A DNA stretch of 64,000 nucleotides from NCBI RefSeq assembly GCF_028389875.1, contig NC_084671.1, positions 4,919,501-4,983,500 of the forward strand, read 5' to 3'. Shown one piece after another: positions 31,691-64,000 of the stretch. Positions within the stretch are counted from its first letter, which is position 1; every line of letters starts with the position of its first letter. The position numbers were made by a program, and so were the translations under genes. Under the pieces are notes generated by a model. That model was given only the letters and a program-made list of their open reading frames with translations. It made no database searches and had not been told where the DNA came from. The stretch comes from Rhea pennata. Lineage: Eukaryota; Chordata; Aves; Rheiformes; Rheidae.

Positions 31691-32747
31691 GAAGTTGTAC
31701 TTGTTGTCTTCAGTTGTTGCTTATCTGCTCTCTTGTTGACAAAGTAGCTGCATGACTGGGATTTTCTTTCTTTCCTGTGTCTTGTCATCTTTTGTTTCCT
31801 GCTTTCCTATTTATCTTTTAAAATTGCTGCTGTTCTGAACAATTCTCTCTGTGATGAACTATAGAAATAACACACACAAGGTGGTGCTGAATTAGTTTAT
31901 TGCCTTCATAGCCTGACTGCTTGTCATATTAGAATGGTATGAGTAGTGTTGCAGTCTTTTTAAGCTGATAAATTCATGGATGCTAGGGAAGAAGTGAGAA
32001 GGAGGAAGGACTTGAATGAGGAGATGGGGGGAAGAGGAAGGAGACTTTAGGGGCACTGTTGATGTTAACTGCTTTTTTCCTTATATCCAGATATGTAAGT
32101 GGAACTATTGCCTTTTCTGGTGTCTGTAATCGTGGCCCACAGATAGCTGTCCTAGTTGCCGTCTCATTTTTCCATATTTGCAGAGCTGCTCCCAAGTGGA
32201 AGACATAAATTTAGAGTTTTGAAGTTGAAGAAATCTGAAAGGAGAAAGGTGAATGAAAATATTTAAAATTGCTTGCAGAGCAGAAAGATACGATGAAGCC
32301 TAAGAGAGAAGAATTAGAATTGACTTCAGGGCCCAAGAAAGGTTTAATCTTTTTTTTCTGTACCTGCTCTTTCAGTGTTTCTCACTCCTTAGGAAAGATC
32401 AGTGATCAGTATCCTTCATATCAAAAGTTAAGTCTTTATTCTTTCTTTTGGAATTTTCCACTCTGAACTAGAAAGTAAAATCCTGCTGCTAGCTGAATTT
32501 TGCAGCCAGTCTATTATGTAGTTTTCAGAAAAAAGTGTATTTTATGAAAGATGTTATGATGCTGTCTTAAATATTTGAAATGGTTAAGCTTACATATTAG
32601 TGTTATGTTTTATCTCAAAGGTAAAGATTTTGATTACATACATGTTGATTCCCTCACTTTGGAGGAGAAAAGAAATACTCTTTCTTTGACTCTACTCACT
32701 TTTTTTTCTCTCTGAAATTTTTATGCAAGACTATCTTTAGAGGTTGC

Positions 32748-32817
32748 TTTGTTTTGTTTTTTTTTTTTTTTTTTTTTTTTGTTTTGTTTTGTTTTTTTTT
32801 TTTTTTTTTTTTTTTTT
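32748..32817. repeat. 70-bp T-rich tract
   Basis: Two long T runs (24 and 26 nt) are separated by GTTTTGTTTTG. It directly adjoins a GC-richer block to the right. Confidence 0.95.
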
Positions 32818-32818
32818 G

Positions 32819-33250
32819 TAGCAATTGTGGCTGCACTGGTAAGGCTCTGCACACTTGCCAAAGCAGCTCTTTCAACTGTTTTTAAAAACAGTCCTTCACA
32901 GATCCTGTCCAGCTTCAGAGGCTCTGCCAGTACAGCTCTATTAAGTGGACAGTAATGGCTTTGGCACCTCTGTCGGCACATTTCCCCTGGCTGGCATCAG
33001 ACCGGCTGCCAGCATGGGGGGTGCCAGGCTGCTGGGATGGCCTGGGGAGCTGTGCTTGAGAGCTGCTGTGGCCCAGTGTTTCCTGCTGCTCTGCCGGTTG
33101 GCTGTCGGGACTGTGGCTGTCCTGACAGTCGGTCTGATAAGTGCAGTTGTTTCTAACAGTAACTGTAGTTGGCTGGAAGCTCACCAGTCAATGTGGCTAC
33201 TGCAGTCTTCCAACTTGTGTATTGAAATGGACTATGAAGCTGAAAGGCAT
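32819..33250. other. GC-richer block of unknown origin in SERPINI1 intron 1
   Basis: About 430 bp is clearly richer in G+C and in CTG/CAG words than its surroundings. Both strands carry open frames (102 codons plus at 32945, 89 codons minus at 33184), but neither protein resembles a family I know. It abuts a T-tract that would be a 3' poly(A) tail if the block were a minus-strand retroposed insert. I saw no target-site duplication. Confidence 0.4.
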
Positions 33251-33899
33251 TAGACAAATAATAACTGCCAGTTATAAATAACAATCTTGTAATGATGAAT
33301 TCTCATTTCTAATTAATCTAGTCTTGATCCTTTTCCCTCTGAAGTCCTTGTAAAGGAAACTAAACATATTAAAGAATTATCTGCTTTGAACTTCTGAATT
33401 GCACTGTTTCACAATGGATATGCACCTTGTACTCTGGAGTGATTTAAAAACCATCATTCTTCATTGCGTTTTATTAAAGAGTTTTTAAAGACTTCCTGAG
33501 TCAGCTGGTAGGCTTCTGAAATTGAATTTGGCAAATATCTCTCCCAAAGAGAAACACGGTACTATCCATGCGGTATTCCCTGTTCTTATGAATCACTGAA
33601 TAGTGAAGGGCTCCCTGTTGCATCTCTAAGTCCCTAATTAGTTGTCCTTCAGTCCTCCAACATTTGAAGGTTTAAAATCCTCTGTGAGGTCGTATATCAT
33701 GCCTGACTAAATATATAGTTTAACATAAGTCATTTTATGCATAAATAGAGTTCCACGAAAAAGGGTAAGGCACTTCAGATGCATTCCAAGTTTACTGGCC
33801 ATAAATGCTTTCACAAATGTATTAATATTTTTTAGGTTCTGCTGAAACTACATCATAATGCATTACAGAAATCTGTGACATAAATGACAGCTTTCATCA

Positions 33900-34160
33900 C
33901 TTGTAAAACCATGCTCCAGTACATGCAGTTATGTTGCCTTTAGACTTAAACTGCAATGATTGCATCTGGCAGCTGCATATGGTGAAACTTAGCAACTGCC
34001 CTTTTAATTAAATTACAGTTGGGAGTGAGCTTCTGGGAGCTTGCTGGTTGGCTGAATTTCACAGTAAAATAACAGAATATGTGACTTAATGTAAATAAGG
34101 GAATTTGCATTACAAGCAAGAGCAGGCAAGTAATTGTTCCCGTATCTAAAATAATTCATT
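33900..34160. promoter_or_regulatory. Candidate non-coding regulatory stretch in intron 1
   Basis: Within 260 bp there are E-boxes (CAGCTG, CATATG), a TTTTAATTAAATTA homeodomain cluster and GTAATTG. There is no coding signal. This is inference from motif density only. Confidence 0.2.
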
Positions 34161-35541
34161 GCTGTGTGCTGTCTGTGCAGCCTCTGATATAGAAAAGATT
34201 AATACAGCATCAGATCACGCTGTTCCTCTGCCCTCCTTTCCCAACCTATCCATAAGTAAATCTAAGAGAGGAAGAAAAAATGCTACTATCTCATTTGCAA
34301 TATCTTCCCTAAGTGGTGGTTTCATTGTGAGTGGAGTAATAAATTTTACTTTTCATTGAAAAGAAAAAATCTGAAAATGTAACTTATTAAAATTAGTTCA
34401 TAAGAGAGCCTTTCACTAAGGGCTCGCGTCCCCTCCTATGTCTTGGCATGTCTCTCCTCCACAGTAAAAGCAGTCCGAAGGGCAGGTTCCAACTGCTGGG
34501 CACTGTCCTGTCTTGGGCCTCCATTTCTGTACTGAAGCAGAGCTGCTGGGCAGCTGTTGTGACCTGAGCCTAAGTCAGCTTTCAGGGTTCTTCACAAGGT
34601 TGAACTAAAGAGTCTGGGAAATGTCTTAGGCTATGAAAAACAGATTGTCAGGAGTGCTGACAGTATTGTTAGAGGAATGGGGGTAGCAACTGAAACTTTT
34701 TCTTAAGATAAGGCAACTTTGAGATAACTATATAAACCTTTTTATTCTTGCTTCTTGATTCATTTTAAAAGACTGGACTGCAAGTACAATTCAGTTCTTA
34801 TGGGTAATCTATTCATTTCATTTCTGAATAGAAGAAAATATCTCAGATTTTAAATTACTTGTAAAATAAAGAAGAAATTGAGATCCAATCACTGTTTTCC
34901 TGTTTTCTCTTTTGATATGTTAAGTTTTAATTTGTTGTGCAAATCGTATACACAAAGTTATTACATAATACCAAAATAAGCATAATTGATGCTTCTAAAG
35001 TGCAACATGCTCATTCTTCCAACCACTTTTATTCTTGTCAATACTAAATTGAGGTCAGCATATCTTTACTGTAGCTCCAACATTTATGCAAGTGATCTCA
35101 TTCCAAGAGGTACACTCACAGCCCTCACTGAAAGCCACATATATATCATTGCATACCTGGTTATGTTGCTTCTAAGGGACTTGACAGACCATTTTGATCT
35201 GTTGCAAGCAGATCCAAAGCAGTATTTCATTTTCTAGTTTTCTAGCCTTGAGGCTCTCTGTCCACCCACAACTGGTTGTTGACTTTCTAAGGAGGTCTGT
35301 CTGCAGACCATAAATTCTGAACCTTTAGAATCACCAAATTCTTCAGTACTTAAGATTTTTCTCCTTCTCAGAGCTTGATCTTTGTATTCTTATTTATAGC
35401 TTATTCTTTGTGAAGCATGTGATAACTGTCACAGATAAAAATACTTTTTTTTAATAATTTCTATTTTTTTTTGTTCTAGCCATAAGAAACAAATATAAGA
35501 GTTGTATATGGGTCAGTACAATGGCAGGTCTTAGTAGTTTC

Positions 35542-35555
35542 GGGGGGGGGGGGGG
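35542..35555. repeat. Poly(G) tract, 14 nt
   Basis: The run is followed by AAGGGGGAAG, so it is G-quadruplex-prone. Confidence 0.95.
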
Positions 35556-36496
35556 AAGGGGGAAGCTTTCCTTAATTGTATACACCTGGATTTTGATGCT
35601 TGCTTTAGGCTATTCAAATTTAAGTATTTTGGATGTAGCTTCTCAACATCTCTTTTTATTTTTTAATTGGAGCTGAGGGATTATGCTTCAGGAAGCTCAA
35701 TTAAGATATCTTTGGCTTGCATAATTGCATCATCAAGTTAGTGACTCAGTGCCAAGTTCTCTGAAAGTTTAACAATATTTGGGGTTTGATGTTAGAAATT
35801 GTCAATGTGAAAGTTTTCAGTACAGTTCTCCTTTCAGGTTTTCTAGACGGTGCTGATGTTATGGGGCCATAACATCCTGAGGAGAATGCCTTGCTGTGTG
35901 TGTTTGAGAACATGGTTTTAGTACACCCCAAACATTGCTGAATGGCTCTTCATCTTACGTGTTACATACTAACCCTTAAATACCACTACAGTACTTGATA
36001 CTCTGCTGTTTTCTGATGAAACTGACCTCAAAGTTTCCTGCTGCAGAAGGCACTGACTCACGAACTGGCAGATGGTGGTGAAATCCCATAACTTTATTAC
36101 TAATGTTAATGCAGATTGAAATATGAATGTAATTGCATTTCTCTGAAATAAACAAAATCAAACAAGCTTAATGATTGAACATATGTCTGTAGTACCTCCA
36201 TCTGACAAGGTCAGAAGCTCACATAGGCATATTAAGCTGCCTTTGCTTATTGAGTATAAACATTTTTTGCAACACAAAACAAATATGTCCTGATATGAAG
36301 CAGTAGGCTTGCAGGCTGAATATAACATACATGTCAGAGACGGTATTTATGCCTGACAGGTGTAATTTCACATAGTTGTCATCACTTCTCTAGTAAGCAA
36401 ACTACTTTGTAGATATCTTCAAGTACTACTTGAATTAGCCATGATAGCTATATCTTAAAACTATTTATGGGCATTTAGTTATTCTCCCATCTCATT

Positions 36497-36542
36497 GGAT
36501 ATAAGCAGTAACACATCATGGATATAAGCAGTAACATATCAT
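36497..36542. repeat. 23-bp tandem duplication
   Basis: Two copies of a unit beginning GGATATAAGCAGTAAC differ at one base, followed by a partial third copy (GGATA). Confidence 0.95.
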
Positions 36543-37661
36543 GGATAGCTTGTCTATTATTCTGAAATTGCTATTTTAACACCTAAATATTATTTTCAGA
36601 AGGACTCTCCTGTATCTTAATTCTGTGTATATGCATACTTTAGTGGATTAAGTAAGCAGATGTGGTGTAGATTTCACATTTATATGTTTGGTTGTAGTGG
36701 TTAGCCTTTGTACTGCCATCTGCTGTATACCTGCTTGTTCTTATTTGTCATGTAAAAGTAACTTTGACATGTAATAGTAATTATTTCTCAGGCTAATTCA
36801 GTGCAGCCTTGTTTTACAGTGCTCTGTGTAAGTTCCCATGCTGAAGGAGGAGAACAGTTGAGTGATAGAGAGGAAAAGGACAACAAGCAAAGTAAACATG
36901 AGGGAAGAAAGTGCCATGTTACTTCTCTGGGATCTGTTAAAGGTAAAGCTGCAAAGCTGGAGGTGTGAGAATGCTTTGCTCAGGTAATGCTAGCTGGAGA
37001 TGTAATTTTTGCATAATCTGTAAAGTAAATTAAAAACCCACAAAGTTGGATTTCTACACAAAGCAAAAGAGCTGAAATAATGATTCAATGTCATAGTGCA
37101 GTATAAACTGTGGGTTTTAAGAATCTTGTGATTTGTAATAGCAGCCACAATCCCCTGTTATTCCTGGGCAGCGTGCCTGAGGCAAGCCTAAACGAGACAG
37201 GCAGCTCCTCCTTACTGCTGTGTACCTTTGCACATCCTTTAAGGTAGTCATGACAACGACTGCCTGGCCCTGGGTGAACAGCTAATGATCTTGCTAACTG
37301 CTCAGTGCATCTCCCTTACTCAACTAGTGTTCCCTTGTTTCTTTATGTAGGGAGAGTTGCGTTGAATTTTTTTAAATGATTATTATTACACAGCCTGCCC
37401 CTAGTATATGTGCCAACATAGCAAGACAACATCTAGAATAAAGGTATCTGCAGCAATTGTCATGTTTTGCTAGCAAAGCAGTAGTTGCTGAAACTTTTAT
37501 AAAATCTATTGCAAACATAATAAAGTTTGGTTGGGTATAGAGGAAGTGCAGGGCACCTAACTCCAGCCTGGATAGATACAACATATTTTTTTGTGTGTAT
37601 TTTTGTGATGAGTGGTTTTTTCTTTCCCCTCTGACCAGGTGAACTTGCTCTGTAAGTAAAC

Positions 37662-37685
37662 TTTTTTTTTTTTTTTTTTTTTTTT
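37662..37685. repeat. Poly(T) tract, 24 nt
   Basis: This is an uninterrupted T run. Confidence 0.95.
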
Positions 37686-40600
37686 AAACAACAACTGTTT
37701 TGCATGCTAGCAGGCGCTCCTCTTTAAAGGAGAGAATGCAGTCAGTTCTCCCACCGCACTTGCTTACCTCCCCAAGCTTTTCCCTCAACAGAATGAATCA
37801 GCAGTTCTTCCTCATTTGCTTCCCATACCTTTGGTGTTTAGCTTGCACATAGCCAAGAGTAATCTTCAAGGCAACTAATCTTAGTTTAGCTTCTGTATGC
37901 TGAGGAACTAAGGACAATAAATCACAGTTTTATTTTGCAAAGTTTCTGGGTTTTAAAAGCTGTAAGGCAAGTTTCTTTATAAAACCCGCAGTCGGTATAG
38001 GCGTAAAAGATGGAAACAATAGCCTTTTTTCATCTGTCTGGCATATACAAGGTGTTAAATTGGACCCTTAATTGAATTTTTTGGCATGTTCCTATTTCAA
38101 GTCCAATTCTTCTTGCTGTTTCAAAATTCATGGAATTTTCTTTCTGTGAACCCAGTACGAGTTTCAGGCAATATAACATCTCAAAATATCTTGGCTTATA
38201 GAGGATGCTTGCCCCTTTTGCATTTTTCTGAAAGCATATGTGATGAACTGAATAGTTCAGGGTTTGTGGGTGTGAGGGGGCGATGTTGTTCTACTTCCTT
38301 TCTCTTAGTCATTCCAGCCTTATGTTTGGGGAAAGGCAAGAGCTACATTTGTAGCATCAGTCTTGTGTTCTAGCCTATGGACATTTTTCTTTAAACATAA
38401 TTTAAATAGTTCTTTTCTCTCTGCTCATGTACAGGAGTACTAAATCTGTGCTGGCCTTAGGAAAAAGCAGGAGTGTTGCCATTGCATTGAGCTATTTGAA
38501 GTCTGTTATGGAGGGGGGCAGACTGAATTTTGGGGCTGATGAAATATTTACAAAAGCTTTCTGAAATTTTGAAGGAAACTTTCCCAGGAATTGCACTAGT
38601 TATGACTTCAGTGCAATTAACTAATGAATGTAGTGTTTCTGGAATCTCTCTGGATTACCTTTAGTAGTAAGTGAGGGAAATGATAAATGCCTACAGAGAT
38701 TAAATTCCAAGGTGAAAAATCATTTGGTATTGAGAAGAAAGGAGTTGTTCCAAATGATCGTGCTGTGCATAAAAACAAATTAAAATCAGAAGCAGAGGGG
38801 AGAGCCCTTTAAGATGGCTCCAAGAAACTCAAGCTCTTTAAAGAACTGCATCCAAATAGGAAAAAAGCCCACAGACAAAACAGACATAGCTCAGTTCCCA
38901 GAGCAGAAGTACCAGGAGAATCAAAGGAATGTCAAACTGAGTGGAGTAGGGTGTTCAAGTAAAGAAGTACATGTATGTTAGAAGAGCGGATTTAAACTGA
39001 AGTTATGGTAAAATTAGACAAATAGCATGATAAACATGGATATCACTGAATTGCTGCAACAGTTAGTGTTCTGGTGCTGCCTCCTTTTTGAGAAGATCAG
39101 TTGCAAGCAAGAGCAAAACTAGTATTATGCAAACCTCTGCAGCAAGAGATTGTTTATTGTATGTTTTTTTTCAAGAAGAGGCTGTAATGAGGAGAGCATT
39201 TGTGCATTGGTACTGATTCTTTCATCACCTGTTCATGTATTTGACTTAATGTATAAGACAAAATGTAGTAGAACTTAGTTTCTTTCACTGATTGGCCCTC
39301 AAATGGAAAATTCACATGTGGTCTTAACAGCTGTGTGTTTGGTGGGGAAAGGAATTTTAACATTCTTTTTTTTTTAACTTGTGTAGTAGCCAGTAAATGC
39401 AAGATGCATACAGTAACATCTGAAACTGATGATTCTTACTTTTCTTTTTAAAAAGATTGTTAAATATGAACTTCAACCCCCTTTTCAGTTGATGCAGTAT
39501 TATTTAACTAGATTTCACTGATGCAGAACAGCTCAGAGAGACTGTACTGCCGATGAATGACAAAGAACACTGTCCAAAAAGTCTGATATTCATGGGAATT
39601 GTCTAATGTCCCAGGCATACATTATATAATGTTCAACTTCATTTCCCTCACTTAAAGTATATTTGTGAATAGCATATAGTGGATTTTAAAAAACGGTCTC
39701 CAATTCCATGCTGTTGAAATACAACAAATTATTCAACACTTTCAGATCTTAGTGAAGGAAAAGATGAGAATATGCTGCACTGTAAGTGCTTATCAGTTCA
39801 TTGGTTGAAGACCTGCATGAAGAGGTATGGGAAAGCACAAAACCAGAAAGAAAAGCTATAGCCTGAATTAAGGTGGCATCAGGGAAGCTATAACCATTAT
39901 GACTGGAATGCTAATTTAGAACTAGATTTCCAATTGGCAGTAGAAAAATGTATGCTTTTTCCGGAAGTACAAAAAAATTGAAGAATTTACCCCAAACCTC
40001 TCAGCTTGGACAGGTGAGAATAAAATGTAAAAAGGGGTAGTCATCTTCACATTAGCTTGCAAGGCTTAGTCAGAATGCTCTTCAACAGCCTTCTCCCACA
40101 GACATTTAGTCCACTATAGAGCATCTTCCCTTTTGTACTCATATGCTGTGAAGAAGCTGTAGCTTCACAAATACTGTAAGCTAGCACTGCCACCAGGAGA
40201 AATTATTCCACCCTCTGCCTGCGCTTACCTGCTCATTCCCACCTCACTGACTCCCGCACTAAAAAGCTTTGCTCAAACTTGGTGCTTTTTGCCTCAAAGA
40301 ACATTTCCCTTAAAGTCTCACTTAAATACTGGTGATAACTTTCTTCAAGCATACAACAAAAAGTTTGATAAACAGTATCAATCTTATTTGTTCTCTATAT
40401 GTACCTGTTCTCTCTTCTGTCCAACTAAATAATTAAAGTATTTTAGTTCAGTTATTTCACATAAGGAGCTTTTCATGAGACTAGTCAGGAAGAAAATACT
40501 CAATTTTTATGATTTGGGCTTTTTAGCATTAGCTGATGCCAAATATTGGTATTGAAATAGTTGAAATAGTCTATCTCACTTTGTGAGCACCTCACTAAGT

Positions 40601-40910
40601 TGTATTCCCCCCTCCGATTTGTTTAAATGTCTAGCAATAGAGCATATGACAGACTGTTTCCAGTGATGGTGTGCTAAACAGCTGCCTCTGCAACAAAAAG
40701 GCTTTGGAGAAATTTCTTTTTTTGAAATGGAAGATTATCTTACATCTGTTGTAACCTTCTCTCACTCAAAGCAAACTGGCACAGTTCTGTGCTATGGGCT
40801 AGATAGAGGGGAAAATTCTTAGCTATTTTTGTAACTATATCCATATTCAACAACAAAGGTTGGTTGCTCACATTAGGTTGTGAGTTTCTCTGAATTTGTA
40901 GGCCAGTACA

Positions 40911-40937
40911 CACACACTCCCTCCCTTCCTCCCTCCA
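40911..40937. repeat. (CA)n-(CCTT)n simple repeat
   Basis: ACACACACAC is followed by CTCCCTCCCTTCCTCCCTCC. Confidence 0.85.
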
Positions 40938-41446
40938 GCTTAGTCTGTTCCTCATGTGTAAAATATCACTTATGAAGCTTATTTCCTCAGTTTTTTGAGC
41001 TCTCTTGGCTCAGACTGTGAGGTGTTTATAAGCATCTTTCCTTCTGTTTGTGCAGCTTTCAGGTTAATACCAGGGTTCTGTATATGACAGGAGTGTGCTG
41101 AATGTAGTCTTATGTTTTTTAGTAGTAGGAGCAATGCTTGCTCTATTTCTTTATTAAAAAGAAATCTAGAATGTCCAGAACTGCAAAGGAAACAGAAATC
41201 AATCTATTTACTGTCACAGAAATCTTAATAATCTTAAGCCAGTAATTTTTAAGTGGGAAGGTTAAAAAAATATGTAGTTATTAAGAAAAGTAATGAGAGC
41301 TTGTGATACATTTATGCTGTTTTGGACCATTAAAAGTTAATGATCTCAGTCTTTATGAAATAAAGGTCATGGCACAGACTGAAATGTGTTCTGTTGGGAG
41401 GCAGTGAAACGTTAGGTAGTTTGTAATTATGCTGAAGTCTATCATC

Positions 41447-41495
41447 ATAGAATAGGGTTGGAAGGGACCTCTGGAGATCATCCTGTGTCATTTTT
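41447..41495 (-). mobile_element. CR1 LINE 3'-end fragment
   Basis: TCATAGAATAGGGTTGGAAG and the following GGGACCTCTGGAGATCATC match the complement of the avian CR1 3' end as I remember it. It is heavily truncated. Confidence 0.8.
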
Positions 41496-43309
41496 TAGTT
41501 GATGGCAAGTAGCGTAGGGGTCTTCAGTGGAGATTTTTGATACTTTGCTAAGAACCAAAGATTTACAGCTAGTTCAGAGATGACGTGGTGCCAGCATAGG
41601 GGAGAGTTTATTGGAACTGAGGAATGGGGCGTATTTCACATAGCCAAATACACCTATAAGCCATCATCAGGAAGGGGATGGGAGAAGGGGTAAAACGAGA
41701 CCCTGTCTAACACTGCTCGTTAAGGACTTGTCCTTTTCCCCTGAAGCTTTTGTAGTTTCTGCACCTGTTCATCTCTCAATTTCTCATTGAGAAAATGAAC
41801 AAAAAGCTAATCTGTGGCTAGGAGACAGGAAGAATCTTAAACAGTGACTACATCAAAATTACTGTCAAAACACATATATATACCCTGTTGCTTTTCAATT
41901 CCCTTAGCTATAAAATGTGAGTAATAATGCTTAAATTATGTATCATTCAGTGTAGTGTGAGTTAATTAGGTAACACTACATAGTGCTTTGAAGATGAAAT
42001 GCATAACATAAATGTTGTATAAGGCTTACTAAGGGTGTGCATGTCAGGTGTATAGAAATCCGCAGTAACTCTAGAAACGGAAAAGCTGGGGAGCATAAGG
42101 CGGAGGTGCTTGGGCTGGCTTGTGCTAATTGACTCTGGGCAGGCACGTTCACATGAATGTGGTCCACGTTAGTGAACACTGTAGACAGGCACAGCAACAT
42201 GCAAACGTTTCCAGACCAAAGCTGTTTATCATACGTTCTCTAGACCACTAATTTGGGAATCTTTGTTGCTTTATGTGTGAGGGATACTCTAAGTGTCAAA
42301 GAAGTAACAGAAATGTGAGCCATGTTGGCTTGGTATTGCTGACCCCAAACACTTGGAAGTAATATATAAGGTGCCAAGGAAATGTGAGGTTTAAAAGAAA
42401 AATGGAGGGATGGAGATGTGTATAGATTGCCCCAGGAGCTGGAGTTTTAATAACATAGCTGTTGTGTGATTAGGCAAGCAGGTAGCTTGGAAAGTGTTGT
42501 TTAGTAAATTTTAGCAAAGCTGGGAGGTGGATTAGTGAAGAGCGTTGGTACTAACCCTCTATTTCTTTATTGAATTCACTTTTTTGTTTTCTCTATTTTG
42601 AAACTTTCTTGCTGGTACATACAATAACCTTAACTCTCCTCTAAAGATCTTGGAGCTGGGGTTGTTACTTAGTTAAGTAACTAGCTAACTTTTTGCTTTT
42701 ATTTACTAACAAAAGATACTTCATTTGGTAAATGAGACATGTCTGACTTTCAAAGACTTTTTTTTGACTATTTGCCATGTTTTGTAGCTGAGCACTATCA
42801 TGGTATATTTCCTTTGTCATGAGCAAGCTCTTACAGTACTTCATATGGTTTTACCAGTTTGAGGCTTTGGCTTTTTGGAACTTAGGTGAATAAGTTGCAC
42901 CTTACTGGAAGGTCAAATGAAAGAAATGTGTGTCTTTAAGTCTCCTTGGTGAAGAACTGCAGGAGTGCATAGCAATTCAAGAACTACTGTTACAAAAGGG
43001 AAAGAAAGAAGACATCCTTCTGAAATCTACCTACAGTAAATTAGCAAAATGTAAATTTTACAGAAAGTCTCAAAAAACAAAGTTGCATAATGATGCAAAA
43101 TATATCATTACTTTAGTTTGAATGGTGTGTCTTTCAGTGTCTCCTCCAAATAAATGAACTGAACTCTGTAACTGTATTCTTGTCCACACAGATTTAAGGC
43201 TAAACAATTTAATATTGTTGTTTCTTCCTGGAGCTGAATCTTTTATTTCTTAAGCAAGGTTGGCTAATTTTCTCTAAATTTTATCTTGCAGATCTTAGAA
43301 TCTCAAGAC

Positions 43310-62857
<19,548 letters not shown>

Positions 62858-64000
62858 GTAGCTGACTGAAAAGCAGAACTAAATCAAATGTCTGGTTAAT
62901 TAATATTTTAAAGCTGACTTGATGTAAAGCTAGGAAAGCTGAGTAGCATGTAGCATGAAGACAAAGCACAGCTAGTTTACTGCTTTTCCAAAGAGAATTT
63001 TGGAAAGTGAAAATGTTCACATTTTCATAATGTGGTATGTTTCACAAAGCATTTTGAGAATCCTATGGAAAAGCACCTCTTATTTTATTTCCAAGGTTCA
63101 GATGAGTACAAACTGCAGTTTACACTTTCTTTGTGGAACTTAAGCATTTGTAATTTGGGGTGGTAATCTGCTAATTGAGACAATCTGCTTTAGCTCCAGA
63201 ATAGCTGGAAGAAGCTGAGAATTTTTGCTGTTGCATTTTAATAAGCTCCTACACAGAGATGTAAGGTGGGATAAAATAAAGGTTAGTTTGCCAGTATTAA
63301 TGCTACAAGGCCAGATGGTTGATTACTTGGTTTTCACATGTTCTTCCTGAAAATAAGTTACATTAATTGCCAGTAGGGATTATTAGGTGATTACTAATTG
63401 TACCAGTCTTTAAGGAAAGGAAAAGTGTTTCCATCATCATAAATACCAGTAACTGTTGGAATGTAATATTGCTATGGGCAGAGAGAACTGACATGCATGA
63501 GTTCGTGTTGACAGTTCAGTAAAAATGTTAAAATGACACATTGGGGAGTAGCAACGGCCTGGACAAATCCATGCATCTCCAAATGAAATAAAAATAATGA
63601 AGAGACAAATTCTACCTGACTGCTAGTTAGTTTTACCCTCAACCTCTTCATTATTTAAGGACTCAGTGAATCTAAAAGCTGCAAGATCAGCCTGTTTAGG
63701 TATTGCTTACTCTAGTTATTAGAAGTTACTTCTTACTATCAAATGCATCCTTAGAGCTCAATAAAACAGGTCATCATATATCTGACACAATGCACTTTCT
63801 AAAGTGAGCAGGCATCATAACTACCCTTAAGGTTCTGCATCTTATAATTTGTAATCTGCTCCCTCAGTGTTGGAAATCAAATTGTGTTGCTCTGTTAATC
63901 ATTCTCAAAGCATAAATAGGCATGCAATTACATTGTAGGTCCCTTTTGTTTTCAGTTAGGTTGTTTGTGGTACTTCTTGGTGATGCTTGGTGCTGGAGTG
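62858..64000 (+). other. SERPINI1: SERPINI1 intron 7, start
   Basis: This is intronic sequence after the exon 7 donor. The next coding exon, expected to begin MIAISRM in this family, is not found before the window ends. Confidence 0.88.

Larger units (their letters stand above)
17510..43291 (+). other. SERPINI1: SERPINI1 intron 1 (25.8 kb)
   Basis: This GT-AG intron starts inside the CpG island and is otherwise AT-rich. It contains homopolymer and simple repeats, three small tandem duplications or repeats, one CR1 fragment (41447-41495) and a GC-richer block at 32819-33250. A stretch rich in homeodomain and E-box motifs lies at about 33900-34160. I found no credible protein-coding exon in it. 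Confidence 0.9.

Noticed and set aside
31468-31788. Lys-rich 106-codon minus-strand frame
   Set aside because: The Lys run is the translation of the T-rich tract at 31647-31690.
32945-33253. 102-codon plus and 89-codon minus frames in the GC-richer block
   Set aside because: Both strands are open for compositional reasons. No family was recognised, and the block is better described as possible inserted DNA.
43286-43309. Upstream in-frame TTG start for neuroserpin
   Set aside because: The acceptor AG at 43290-43291 falls inside this extension, so it is partly intron. The ATG at 43310 gives a typical signal peptide.

Overview
This window is vertebrate nuclear DNA, almost certainly from a bird. 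It has GT-AG introns, an AT-rich background with one CpG island, two short fragments that look like the avian CR1 LINE (41447-41495 and 60236-60485), and exons encoding two highly conserved vertebrate proteins. The spliced neuroserpin reading frame also resembles the chicken-type protein. There is no sign of prokaryotic or viral organisation, and no new multi-gene system is visible.

Layout: PDCD10 (CCM3) is on the minus strand. Its complete 212-codon ORF can be assembled from seven exons between 11804 and 4828, with a probable poly(A) signal at 4441-4446 and non-coding 5' sequence reaching the CpG island at about 16.3-17.2 kb. SERPINI1 (neuroserpin) is on the plus strand. It starts at the other side of the same island (first exon ending at 17509), has a 25.8-kb first intron, and then six coding exons from 43310 to 62857. 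These encode residues 1-355 of about 410; the last exons, with the scissile bond and C-terminus, lie beyond the right edge. The left 4.4 kb is downstream of PDCD10 and holds only one weak candidate exon on the minus strand (168-247), which by human gene order could belong to WDR49.

The two genes are arranged head to head around a shared CpG-island promoter with a ZNF143/THAP11-type site, an ETS/GABP site, a CCAAT box and GC boxes. This arrangement is also known in mammals. PDCD10 is a ubiquitous adaptor of STRIPAK/GCKIII kinase complexes, while neuroserpin is a secreted neuronal inhibitor of tissue plasminogen activator, so the genes share a promoter rather than a pathway. The rest is intron with homopolymer tracts, microsatellites, small tandem duplications and a few candidate regulatory or cryptic-splice features.
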